Source: JAZDOK01 sp043798715 (GTDB lineage: Bacteria; Vulcanimicrobiota; JAZDOK01). From it: a DNA stretch of 25,804 nucleotides. Positions 6,687-13,320 of the stretch are shown piece after piece. The notes beneath the pieces were generated by a model that saw only the letters and a program-made list of their open reading frames with translations, searched no databases and was not told where the DNA came from. The number at the start of each line of letters is the position of its first letter. Position 1 is the first letter of the stretch. Location: contig JAZDOK010000092.1 of NCBI GenBank assembly GCA_043798715.1, forward strand, positions 1 to 25,804, given 5' to 3'. The position numbers and the translations under genes are program-made.

Positions 6687-7292
6687 ATGAATCTACTTGC
6701 AATTGTTGGAAGTGCGCGAAAGGGTAAAGCCACAGATATGTTAGTCGACAAGGCAATTGAAGGGGCTAAATCCAAGTTCCCGGATTGCAATGTTAACAAG
6801 ATATATTTAATTGATAAAGACATTAAATTCTGTAGAAATTGCCTTGCCTGCAGAGACAGTCAGACAAAAGAGCCGGTGGCAAAATGTTCGGTACGTGATG
6901 ATATGGATCATATAACCAATGATGTTCTCGAATCTGATTCCATTATTTTTGGGACACCTGTACACATGGGGTATGCCACCGCCATCATGATGACATTTCT
7001 TGAAAGAATCTGCTGGACATTTGCAAAGCCTGAGAAAAAAATATTGACGATTTCCGGATGTCCTCTTCCCAGATCAGATAAGAAAAGGAAGGCTGTTATT
7101 ATTGTGACTTCAGGGGCCGTTCCACCCCTTTTCAGAAGACTCTGTGACAATGCAACCCCGCTTATCAGGGTAACTATTCAAGATTCGTTAAATGCAAGAA
7201 CCGCAGGTGATATGTATGCGGGAGATATTGAGCATAGAGGTGCGGAGTATTACTTTGATAAAGCATTTAATCTCGGCAAGAAACTTGTATAA
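6687..7292 (+). CDS. NAD(P)H-dependent FMN oxidoreductase with a cysteine cluster (iron-sulfur-flavoprotein-like)
   Basis: A flavodoxin-fold protein of 201 aa. The FMN phosphate loop is the N-terminal LLAIVGSARKGKAT, and the second FMN loop is IIFGTPVHMG (about 87-96). Between them C49, C52, C55 and C67 form C-x2-C-x2-C-x11-C, close to the compact [4Fe-4S] motif of archaeal-type iron-sulfur flavoproteins but with a longer last gap. Proteins of this family reduce quinones, oxygen or peroxide, or transfer electrons from ferredoxin in anaerobes. A GGAGGA ribosome site lies just before the ATG. Base composition is more AT-rich than the panB or bamA regions, which suggests the gene is foreign or weakly expressed. 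Cofactor and substrate remain inference. Confidence 0.75.
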   Translation: MNLLAIVGSARKGKATDMLVDKAIEGAKSKFPDCNVNKIYLIDKDIKFCRNCLACRDSQTKEPVAKCSVRDDMDHITNDVLESDSIIFGTPVHMGYATAIMMTFLERICWTFAKPEKKILTISGCPLPRSDKKRKAVIIVTSGAVPPLFRRLCDNATPLIRVTIQDSLNARTAGDMYAGDIEHRGAEYYFDKAFNLGKKLV

Positions 7293-7407
7293 ACCATATG
7301 CCGATTTGGAATTCGTCAAGGCTCATTGATCGGTATAGCTGACAATATCTTAAAATGGACGGCTCGAATTGGCCGCCACTGAATTTAATGTCGGCCTTTG
7401 AAGACAA

Positions 7408-8013
7408 ATGAATGAAATCCAAGACATTATCATCCGCGAAGCCTACAAGGACTACCAGCCGCATATCAAAGTGCGAAAGGTGGTTGAGCGGCTCATTGCC
7501 GCTGTCCCGGCGAAACACCTATGCGGAATCAAAACGATTGTCCTTACCAATTCCGGTAATCTCAACCACGACCAGCGGCACAGAAAGACTTGGTCACGAT
7601 GTAAGAAGGTTAAGATTCGCGAGTGCTTAGGGCTCTATCACCGCAAAACCGCACAGTCTGAAGCATGGATTGAGATATTCGTGGACAACATCCTGGCCTG
7701 CTGGACCCGCCCTCTGTACTACATCCCTTTTCTGTGCGACACTATCTTTGCAAAGACACTTTATCATGAAATTGGTCACCACATTCACGCAACGCAACGG
7801 CCTGAACACAAGGAATCCGAAGATGTTGCCGACGAGTGGAAAGGAAAGCTCGCCCGTCCCTATTTCAGACGGAGATATTGGTATCTAATTCCGTTTGGGT
7901 GGATCGCAATGGCGATTCGGAAAAAAGGCAAGATGTTGAGGAAGAGGAAGGGCAACCACACATCGGAGGGTATTCGTCAACCCGCGGACGGGACGCCTAA
8001 ACCCTCAATGTGA
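7408..8013 (+). CDS. Uncharacterised protein with a zincin HEXXH motif
   Basis: I do not recognise the family. Residues 120-124 read H-E-I-G-H inside AKTLYHEIGHHIHA, a textbook zinc-metalloprotease helix. Downstream acidic residues in HKESEDVADEW (134-144) could supply the third zinc ligand, as in gluzincins. The C-terminal 55 residues contain an aromatic stretch (YWYLIPFGWIAMAI) flanked by very basic sequence, ending in a disordered tail. There is no signal peptide, so it would act in the cytoplasm or at the inner membrane. Cytoplasmic HEXXH proteins near small accessory genes are often ImmA/IrrE-like regulators, but no HTH is seen here. No strong ribosome site precedes the ATG. It stands alone. 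Confidence 0.5.
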   Translation: MNEIQDIIIREAYKDYQPHIKVRKVVERLIAAVPAKHLCGIKTIVLTNSGNLNHDQRHRKTWSRCKKVKIRECLGLYHRKTAQSEAWIEIFVDNILACWTRPLYYIPFLCDTIFAKTLYHEIGHHIHATQRPEHKESEDVADEWKGKLARPYFRRRYWYLIPFGWIAMAIRKKGKMLRKRKGNHTSEGIRQPADGTPKPSM

Positions 8014-8021
8014 AAGTTAGT

Positions 8022-8085
8022 GGCGGCAGGAGAGGGGCTACGATGCTCTTACCCCGGCGACGGGGTGGAAGAGCAGGTAACCGCC
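8022..8085 (+). other. Long imperfect hairpin with a GNRA-type tetraloop
   Basis: TGCTCTTACCCCG (8044-8056) pairs with CGGGGT-gg-AAGAGCA (8061-8075). This is a 13-bp stem with a 2-base bulge, closed by the tetraloop GCGA. Outer arms TAC/GTA (8039-8041 with 8077-8079) and GGCGG/CCGCC (8022-8026 with 8081-8085) extend it. A T-rich run (8091-8101) follows 5 bases later. It may act as a terminator of the HEXXH gene or as a mobile structured element. It directly precedes the first 73-bp repeat copy. Confidence 0.6.
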
Positions 8086-8096
8086 GTGAATTTTTT

Positions 8097-8169
8097 GTTT
8101 TGGTCCATACAGGGTAAAAGGAAAACCAGACAAGACGTTGAAATCTCCCCTTTGGAACAGGTTTGACGC
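8097..8169. repeat. 73-bp direct repeat, copy A
   Basis: From GTTTTGGTCC to GGTTTGACGC. It matches copy B at 8686-8758 over 73 bases without gaps, with 6 mismatches (67/73 identical). It lies 36 bases upstream of the DUF2442 start. Identity falls away abruptly on both sides, so the repeat is a discrete unit. Confidence 0.9.
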
Positions 8170-8205
8170 CACTACAAGCAGCTTCCTGGTCTGGAGTAAG
8201 AATAT

Positions 8206-8469
8206 ATGAAGATGTACCCAAAGATATTAGGAGTTAAGGCACTTCGAAGTAAGAAGCTGAAAGTCACTTTTCAAAGCGGTGACGTCAGAATCTACGATTG
8301 TCGCCCTCTTCTCAAAGAGGAACCATTTACTGCACTGAAAGATGAAGCATTATTTCGTGCTGTCAAGGCAGATAAACACGGTTATGCGGTCATGTGGAAC
8401 GACGAACTTGACTTGGCCGAGTCTGAAATATGGATTCACGGCCGTACCGAACAAGGCGCTGCACACTGA
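8206..8469 (+). CDS. DUF2442 domain protein
   Basis: A small (87 aa) single-domain protein. It opens YPKILGVKALRSKKLKVTF, continues with GDVRIYDCRPLL and ends GYAVMWNDELDLAESEIW, the standard DUF2442 pattern (start, D-x-R-x-Y-D, W-N-D-x-x-D-L). Members of this family often sit next to DUF4160 genes in toxin-antitoxin-like pairs; no DUF4160 partner is visible in the flanking 190 and 380 bases. It is the only gene between the two copies of the 73-bp repeat. The ATG has no strong ribosome site (TGGAGT about 13 bases upstream). Function is not established. Confidence 0.8.
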   Translation: MKMYPKILGVKALRSKKLKVTFQSGDVRIYDCRPLLKEEPFTALKDEALFRAVKADKHGYAVMWNDELDLAESEIWIHGRTEQGAAH

Positions 8470-8554
8470 CGCAGCTGACTATGCCAGGCGATAATGGTTC
8501 GTTCAAGTTTCTACTGCGCCGGTCGAACAGTCGAAGCGCAGAGCCCAACATCAT

Positions 8555-8653
8555 CCGTTCGCCCTGAGCCTGTCGAAGGGCAAGATCCATCCATTCATGG
8601 TTCGACCCTTCGGCCATTCGACAGGCTCACGGCTCAGGGCTCACCACGAACGG
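8555..8653. repeat. REP-like nested palindrome (GAGCCTGTCGAA family)
   Basis: GAGCCTGTCGAA (8566-8577) is perfectly inverted as TTCGACAGGCTC (8617-8628). GCCCTGAGCC (8561-8570) is perfectly inverted as GGCTCAGGGC (8631-8640). CCGTTCG (8555-8561) pairs with CGAACGG (8647-8653). A partial related sequence precedes it (8521-8545). This composition is like the extragenic palindromes that are dispersed in many proteobacterial genomes and mobilised by REP-associated transposases. Confidence 0.75.
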
Positions 8654-8685
8654 AAAAAACAATAGAGGCTGCGCCTATTTATCCC

Positions 8686-8758
8686 GTTTTGATCCATACA
8701 AGGTAAAAGGAAAACCGGGCAAGACGTTGAAATTTTCCCTTTGGAACAGGTTTGACGC
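8686..8758. repeat. 73-bp direct repeat, copy B
   Basis: Ungapped match to copy A (8097-8169) with 6 differences, from GTTTTGATCC to GGTTTGACGC. It lies about 95 bases before the AT-rich secreted-protein gene. Like copy A it follows a long hairpin element. Confidence 0.9.
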
Positions 8759-8829
8759 TGTTTTGACTAATGATTATTGGGTCGCAGCAGCGCGAACCAA
8801 CGCCGAGCTGCACTAACGCGCTTTTTCCT

Positions 8830-8841
8830 GATTTGTTAGAA
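8830..8841. repeat. Left arm of a 12-bp inverted repeat bracketing one gene
   Basis: GATTTGTTAGAA is the exact reverse complement of TTCTAACAAATC at 9318-9329. It ends 12 bases before the ATG of the enclosed gene. Confidence 0.75.
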
Positions 8842-8853
8842 GAGAGGTTTACT

Positions 8854-9312
8854 ATGAAAAAGCGATTATTATGTTGGGTTATTATTATTTTATCTATTTT
8901 ATTCATTGTTCCGAGTGTGAATTGTGCTGGGCCAATTAAATCTAAGGCAAAAATTACATGTTTCCCTAAAACACTCTATCAGGGAGATATGCTCACACTT
9001 AAAATGGAGACGCTACACGGTGGCTATTTGGGAATCTGTACTCCTGATGGTAAATTTTTTTTCGTAGTTTGCCCTCACCCTGGAGATGGGAGAAATTCTC
9101 TAGTGCCAAGTGAAGAATTTACAAACATGAGTGAATTAAAAATTATTACCAATGTTACAAAGGCGGCTTTGTGGGAGTATGGACATGGCATGGAATTGAT
9201 ATTTACTAAATCTGGAAACTATGAAATTTTACTTAGTGATAACCTGGAGACGGATGATGGCACTCCCGTCTATAAATGTAATGTAAAATATATTGATCGG
9301 CATAAAAAGTAA
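8854..9312 (+). CDS. Small AT-rich secreted protein of unknown function
   Basis: I do not recognise the family. The ATG at 8854 follows a GAGAGG ribosome site and starts a clear signal peptide (MKKRLLCWVIIILSILFIVPSVNCA), with cleavage likely near NCA or CAG; a Lol-type lipoprotein is less likely because the lipobox is poor. The frame is open further upstream to 8770, but that extension crosses non-coding repeat sequence. The mature part (~127 aa) looks like one beta-rich domain: KITCFPKTLYQGDMLTLKM, then LGICTPDGKFFFVVCPHP, LWEYGHGMELIFTKSGNYEI and a terminal CNVKYIDR. Three to four cysteines could form disulfides. The gene is strikingly AT-rich against its neighbours and lies exactly between 12-bp inverted repeats, which suggests horizontal origin. 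Confidence 0.65.
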   Translation: MKKRLLCWVIIILSILFIVPSVNCAGPIKSKAKITCFPKTLYQGDMLTLKMETLHGGYLGICTPDGKFFFVVCPHPGDGRNSLVPSEEFTNMSELKIITNVTKAALWEYGHGMELIFTKSGNYEILLSDNLETDDGTPVYKCNVKYIDRHKK

Positions 9313-9317
9313 TTTAT

Positions 9318-9329
9318 TTCTAACAAATC
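9318..9329. repeat. Right arm of the 12-bp inverted repeat
   Basis: TTCTAACAAATC begins 6 bases after the stop of the AT-rich gene and is followed by GTTAGA, so that CTAAC-AAATC-GTTAG (9320-9334) also makes a small local palindrome. Confidence 0.7.
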
Positions 9330-9510
9330 GTTAGAGACGGACGTGGAATATGAACGGGCCAATAGTATAAATTGCGGCTCTGACTCGATTGTCTCTTCCT
9401 TTCATAATCCTCCCTCCGGAGCAGAGGAATTGAGTGGCAGGCGGCGAAGATCTCAAGGCTCCAAGGCCGGCAGGGATGCGGCGTAATATACCCACAGAGG
9501 AGGTTTTACC

Positions 9511-10458
9511 ATGGACAAAGTAGCAGGTATCATGGAAAAATACGGGATTCCCGGAAGGGACGCCTACGATCTCCCATCTTCCCCCCTCACTTTCCCGGAT
9601 GGAGCCCACTGCCGGATGGAGGTTTCGGGGATTGAACGCCCCTCCACCATGAAGGCGGCCCTCGACGAAATGAAGAAAAGGAAAGTACCTCTTCATAAGC
9701 TCATCTGCACGGTAATGGGGGCCAGCTTCCTGGATCGCGGGGAACTGCGGGAGATGGCGGCCATGGCGGCGGAGGAAAAAATAGAGCTGATAATGACGCC
9801 CGGTCCCAGGCCTCTCTGGGACATCAGCCGCCAGGTGGCCACCCCTGAGGGCGCTTTGAGCGGTCTTAGGATGCACGGCTCCGACCAGCTCAATCATCTG
9901 CTCCAGGACATTTACCGCTGCATCGAGGTGGGTCTCAGGGGTTTCCTGGTATGGGACGAAGGAGTTCTATATCTCCTGAACCAGATGAAACTTAAGGGAG
10001 ATCTGCCGTCCGACGTGGTCTTCAAAGTCTCCGTTTTTGCCGGGCACGCCAATGCGGCCGGGGCTAAAGTATTGGAGAATCTCGGTGCTACCACCTTCAA
10101 CCCGGTGGCCGATTTGACCCTGCCGCAACTGGCCTCCATCCGGAAGGCGGTCAAAATTCCGATGGACATTCACGTCTATCTTTTCGACTCCTTCGGCGGC
10201 TTTAACAGGCTTATGGAGGCTCCCGAGATGGCCCGGGTCTGTTCCCCCTGTTATTTCAAGATCGAGCCGGGCGTAAGCGTCGGCAGCATGTACAAGCCGT
10301 GGGTCTCGGAAGATTCCCTGGCCGGGGCCGTTCGTGAAAAGGTAAAATATGCCGCCCTCCTAATGGAACAGATGGAGAAGAACGCTCCCCAGCTCAAAAT
10401 TTCAGCCCAGGGGGCCAAAGACCTGGCCGTGCCCCGCCCGGAGGTGGCCGTCGCATGA
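9511..10458 (+). CDS. TIM-barrel protein resembling peptidase U32 family
   Basis: A 315-residue protein with alternating strand-helix pattern and short conserved turns (CTVMGASFLDRG, IMTPGPRP, FLVWDEGVL, VFAGHANAAG, TFNPVADLTLPQLASIRKAV, MDIHVYLFDSFGG). The layout suggests a TIM barrel, most like the N-terminal part of U32 'peptidases' (COG0826), whose characterised members act in RNA or ubiquinone modification rather than protein digestion. CSPCYFKIEPG near 244-254 could give two metal or Fe-S ligands, but no full cluster set is seen. A strong GAGGAGG (9497-9503) precedes the ATG. Its stop overlaps the start of the DUF2148 gene (ATGA at 10455), so the two are translationally coupled and probably work together. 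The family call is a resemblance, not a proof. Confidence 0.5.
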   Translation: MDKVAGIMEKYGIPGRDAYDLPSSPLTFPDGAHCRMEVSGIERPSTMKAALDEMKKRKVPLHKLICTVMGASFLDRGELREMAAMAAEEKIELIMTPGPRPLWDISRQVATPEGALSGLRMHGSDQLNHLLQDIYRCIEVGLRGFLVWDEGVLYLLNQMKLKGDLPSDVVFKVSVFAGHANAAGAKVLENLGATTFNPVADLTLPQLASIRKAVKIPMDIHVYLFDSFGGFNRLMEAPEMARVCSPCYFKIEPGVSVGSMYKPWVSEDSLAGAVREKVKYAALLMEQMEKNAPQLKISAQGAKDLAVPRPEVAVA

Positions 10459-10973
10459 ACGCTCTTTCCATGGTGGCGGAGCTCATGGCCCTCTCGGCCC
10501 GGACCGCTCCCAAGGGCGTGGGGCAGGATTTCCTTGAAATCCGGATACTTAACGAGGAGGAAATTGCCCGCTTGGCCGACCGGATGGTCCAATATGCCGA
10601 GGAGAGCGGGAACAAGGGCTTTGCGCGGGACGGAGAGAACGTCAGAAACTCCGGGGCGGTCCTGCTCCTGGGCTTAAAAGATGCCAAGCCCGCCGGCCTT
10701 AACTGCGGGGCCTGCGGCCTTGATTCCTGCTCCGCTCTGATGCCGGTCGAGAAGAAGGAATTTAAGGGCCCTCAATGCGCTCTCAGGATCCTGGACCTGG
10801 GAATTGCCCTGGGATCGGCGGTCAAGACCGCCAGCCTCCTCAATGCCGACAACCGGATCATGTACCGCATCGGAGTGGCCGCCAGGATGCTGGGGCTGGC
10901 AGAGTCTGATTTTGTAATGGGAATACCCCTTTCAGCCTCCGGCAAGAGCATTTACTTTGATCGGAAAAACTGA
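10455..10973 (+). CDS. DUF2148 ferredoxin-domain protein
   Basis: Uncharacterised conserved protein of anaerobes with a built-in iron-sulfur site (COG4739/DUF2148). C84, C87, C92 and C108 in LNCGACGLDSC...GPQC form C-x2-C-x4-C-x15-C, suited to one [4Fe-4S] cluster. The family signature LRILDLGIALGSAVKTASL and the terminal GIPLSASGKSIYFDR are complete. Length (172 aa) is typical. It overlaps the upstream U32-like gene by 4 bases and lies 44 bases before panB. The coupling suggests an electron-transfer partner or accessory of the TIM-barrel protein; this is inference. Confidence 0.88.
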   Translation: MNALSMVAELMALSARTAPKGVGQDFLEIRILNEEEIARLADRMVQYAEESGNKGFARDGENVRNSGAVLLLGLKDAKPAGLNCGACGLDSCSALMPVEKKEFKGPQCALRILDLGIALGSAVKTASLLNADNRIMYRIGVAARMLGLAESDFVMGIPLSASGKSIYFDRKN

Positions 10974-11017
10974 ATTTTCACGCGAACTTTACCGGAAGCA
11001 AACTCAAGGAGGAAAAC

Positions 11018-11857
11018 ATGGATAGAAAGAAAGTGACCATCCAGACCCTGCGCCAGATGAAGGCCAAAGGGGAAAAGATTTCATTTCTCACCGCCTACGA
11101 TTATCCCTTTTCTCTTCTTCAGGATCGGGCCGGAATAGAGATGATCCTGGTGGGGGATTCGCTCGGGATGACCGTCCTGGGCTATCCCACCACGCTTCCG
11201 GTCACCATGGAGGACATGATCAGTCATGCCAAGGCGGTCTCCCGGGGGGCCAAGCACTCCTTCCTGGTCGGAGACATGCCCTATATGAGCTACCAGATAA
11301 GCCTGGAAGAGGCGGTCCGGAATGCCGGCCGCTTCCTCTCCGAGTGCTCCATGGACGCGGTCAAGCTTGAGGGCGGCGTGAGCATGGCGCCGGTCATTGA
11401 AAAGCTGGTCAGATCGGGAATTCCCGTCATGGGACACATCGGAATGACTCCCCAGTTTGCTCTGCAGTGGGGGGGATACAAGACCCAGGGGACCGATGCC
11501 GAGACGGCCAGAAAGCTCATCTCGGACGCCAAGGCCATCCAGGAGGCGGGGGCCTTCGCCATTTTGCTGGAGTGCGTGCCCGCCAAGGTCACCGAGCTTA
11601 TTTATAAGGAGCTGGACATCATCACCCTGGGGATCGGCGCCGGCCCTCACTGCGACGGCCAGCTTCTCATCATGCACGACGTGGTCGGCCTCTTCGAGGC
11701 CTTCCAGCCCAAGTTCGTCAAAAAGTATCTTAACCTTTCTCCCATGGTCGAGGATGCCTTCCGCCAGTATCACCAGGACGTTAAAACCAGCCAGTTTCCG
11801 GCTCCCGAGCACTTCTATCTCATTCAGAAGGAAGAACTGGCCAAGCTCGCAGGGTGA
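11018..11857 (+). CDS. panB: 3-methyl-2-oxobutanoate hydroxymethyltransferase (pantothenate synthesis)
   Basis: Makes ketopantoate from alpha-ketoisovalerate and methylene-tetrahydrofolate, the first committed step to pantothenate and coenzyme A, in the cytoplasm. Hallmarks: VGDSLGM with metal ligand D47, VGDMPYM with D86, VKLEGG (K116), GHIGMTPQ (140-146), catalytic E185 in LLECVP, and IGAGPHCDGQ. Length of 279 aa is normal for a decameric PanB. AAGGAGG (11006-11012) precedes the ATG by 5 bases. No panC or panD is adjacent; instead tilS follows at once, which is an operon of unrelated housekeeping genes. Identification is secure. Confidence 0.96.
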   Translation: MDRKKVTIQTLRQMKAKGEKISFLTAYDYPFSLLQDRAGIEMILVGDSLGMTVLGYPTTLPVTMEDMISHAKAVSRGAKHSFLVGDMPYMSYQISLEEAVRNAGRFLSECSMDAVKLEGGVSMAPVIEKLVRSGIPVMGHIGMTPQFALQWGGYKTQGTDAETARKLISDAKAIQEAGAFAILLECVPAKVTELIYKELDIITLGIGAGPHCDGQLLIMHDVVGLFEAFQPKFVKKYLNLSPMVEDAFRQYHQDVKTSQFPAPEHFYLIQKEELAKLAG

Positions 11858-11892
11858 GGCTGGCCGCCGGCGTCGGGAGGCTCGGGGGTTTC

Positions 11893-13320
11893 ATGAAAAA
11901 AGAAGCTTTTCAGCGCCGGGTTCTCGGCACCGTCAAGCGTTTCGGCATGCTGGCCGAAGGAGACTCGGTCCTCGTGGCGGTCTCCGGGGGCGCCGATTCG
12001 GTCGCCCTGGCGCATGTCTTAAATGCTCTTGCAGGCCGTCTTAAACTTTCTATTCAGATCGTCCATATAAATCACCGGACCCGCGGGGAAGATTCTGAAT
12101 CCGACGCCCGCTTCGTCAAAGACTTCGCAGCCGAACTTCGCCTTCCCTTTCATCTGGTGACGGTGGATGTTCCCCGCCTGGCGGAGGCGGATAAGGCCGG
12201 CCTCGAAGAGAGCGGGCGCCGGGCCCGCTACCGGGCTTTTTTTGAAACAGCCCGCGAAATCGGCGCCAACAGGATCGCCACCGGCCATACCCGCGACGAC
12301 CAGGCCGAGACGGTTCTCATGAGGCTCTTGAGGGGGGCCGGGACCGCAGGTCTGGAGGCGATTCTACCCTTAAGCGGGGAGGGAGTGATACGCCCTCTTC
12401 TCGATATGTCGCGCGAGGAAGTGGAGGACTATTGCCGGGCGGCCCGGCTGTCGTTTCGTGAAGATGCCACCAATCTTGATCCGGCTTTTCTCAGGAACAA
12501 AATCCGTCATCAGCTTCTTCCTCTCCTGGAGCGGGAATACAATCCGGCCCTGCGGGAGGTCCTGGCCGCGACCGCCCTTCTGTGCGGAGAGGATGAGCAC
12601 TTCCTCAAAGAGGAAGCCCGTCGCTTTTTCGGAAAGGCAGTTTCGCGGAGTGAAGAAGCGCTTGAAATTGAAATCAATTCCCTTGAAAATATGCCTTTGG
12701 CGCTGGGTTCCAGGGTTCTGCGGGAGGCCATTCGGGAGATGAAGGGGGACCTCTGCGGTATAAACATGAGGCACATCCAGGCCGTTTTCTCGCTCCTCAA
12801 AGGAGGAAGCGGCCGGCGCTGCTTTCTGCCGGGCGGTCTTATGGCCGAACGGGAATATGAGGTACTGAAGCTGACCGGTGGCGTGTCCGAGGATGTGCCG
12901 GCGCCGGTTTCGCTTGAGCTGGCCATTCCTGGCCGCACGACTTTAGACCCATGGGGCCTGGTCGTGGAGGCCTCGATCCTTGATACGCCTCCTGGAATCT
13001 GCCAGAGCGGAGCGGATACGGCCTTCCTGGATCTCGATGCGGTATGCACGCCGCTCTTGGTGCGCCGGCGAATGGATGGAGACCGCTTCATCCCCTTCGG
13101 CATGAGCGATTTCAAGAAAGTCAAAAATTATCTCATTGATGAAAAGGTGCCGAGGCGACAGAGGGAGAAGATTCCTCTTCTTGTTGACCGGGAAAAAATC
13201 CTGTGGCTTATGGGCTGTCGCCTGGACGAGCGGGCGCGGGTGAGTGAAAAAACGCAAAAGGTATTATTTCTCAAGATTTTGCGTAAAGAGGTCCCGAAGG
13301 AGATGGATGATGCACGATAA
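11893..13320 (+). CDS. tilS: tRNA(Ile)-lysidine synthase
   Basis: Converts cytidine 34 of the CAU-anticodon tRNA-Ile to lysidine with ATP, so that AUA codons are read as isoleucine; the enzyme is essential. The PP-loop ATP motif SGGADS is at residues 31-36. The ATPase domain continues with HINHRTRGEDSESDARF, ESGRRARYRAFF, ATGHTRDDQAETVLMRLLRGAG and FLRNKIRHQLLPLLE, and the C-terminal TilS domain includes RRRMDGDRFIPFGM and KVKNYLIDEKVPRRQREKIPLL. I chose ATG 11893 (475 aa) with GGGAGG upstream. A GTG at 11854 in the same frame would overlap panB by 4 bases and add 13 residues that do not look conserved. The 3' end overlaps the hpt start. Confidence 0.95.
   Translation: MKKEAFQRRVLGTVKRFGMLAEGDSVLVAVSGGADSVALAHVLNALAGRLKLSIQIVHINHRTRGEDSESDARFVKDFAAELRLPFHLVTVDVPRLAEADKAGLEESGRRARYRAFFETAREIGANRIATGHTRDDQAETVLMRLLRGAGTAGLEAILPLSGEGVIRPLLDMSREEVEDYCRAARLSFREDATNLDPAFLRNKIRHQLLPLLEREYNPALREVLAATALLCGEDEHFLKEEARRFFGKAVSRSEEALEIEINSLENMPLALGSRVLREAIREMKGDLCGINMRHIQAVFSLLKGGSGRRCFLPGGLMAEREYEVLKLTGGVSEDVPAPVSLELAIPGRTTLDPWGLVVEASILDTPPGICQSGADTAFLDLDAVCTPLLVRRRMDGDRFIPFGMSDFKKVKNYLIDEKVPRRQREKIPLLVDREKILWLMGCRLDERARVSEKTQKVLFLKILRKEVPKEMDDAR

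Larger units (their letters stand above)
8470..8853. other. 384-base non-coding stretch built of repeats
   Basis: No credible gene. It contains, in order, an unassigned segment (8470-8520), the REP-like nested palindrome (about 8521-8653), a small hairpin AATAG-A-GGC...GCC-TATT (8661-8679), copy B of the 73-bp repeat (8686-8758), an unassigned segment (8759-8829) and the left 12-bp inverted repeat before the AT-rich gene. Confidence 0.7.

Noticed and set aside
7267..7518. Minus-strand open frame crossing the start of the HEXXH gene
   Set aside because: No ribosome site or recognisable domain, and it overlaps two plus-strand genes. Probably chance.
7997..8906. Two minus-strand frames sharing a VKPVPKG...FQRL peptide
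   Set aside because: The shared peptide comes only from the 73-bp DNA repeat. Five of the six base changes alter the amino acid, so there is no sign of selection for protein.
8800..9420. Integron attC sites around the AT-rich gene
   Set aside because: TCTAACAAATCGTTAGA looks like a core site, but no matching second core with a 60-140-base bulged palindrome follows, and no integrase is in the window.
11081..11812. 243-codon minus-strand frame opposite panB
   Set aside because: Antisense shadow. PanB is complete with all its catalytic residues and a strong ribosome site.
11854..11892. GTG start for tilS that overlaps panB
   Set aside because: It would couple the genes neatly, but the 13 extra residues look unlike TilS and the ATG at 11893 has an acceptable ribosome site. 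Left as a possible alternative.
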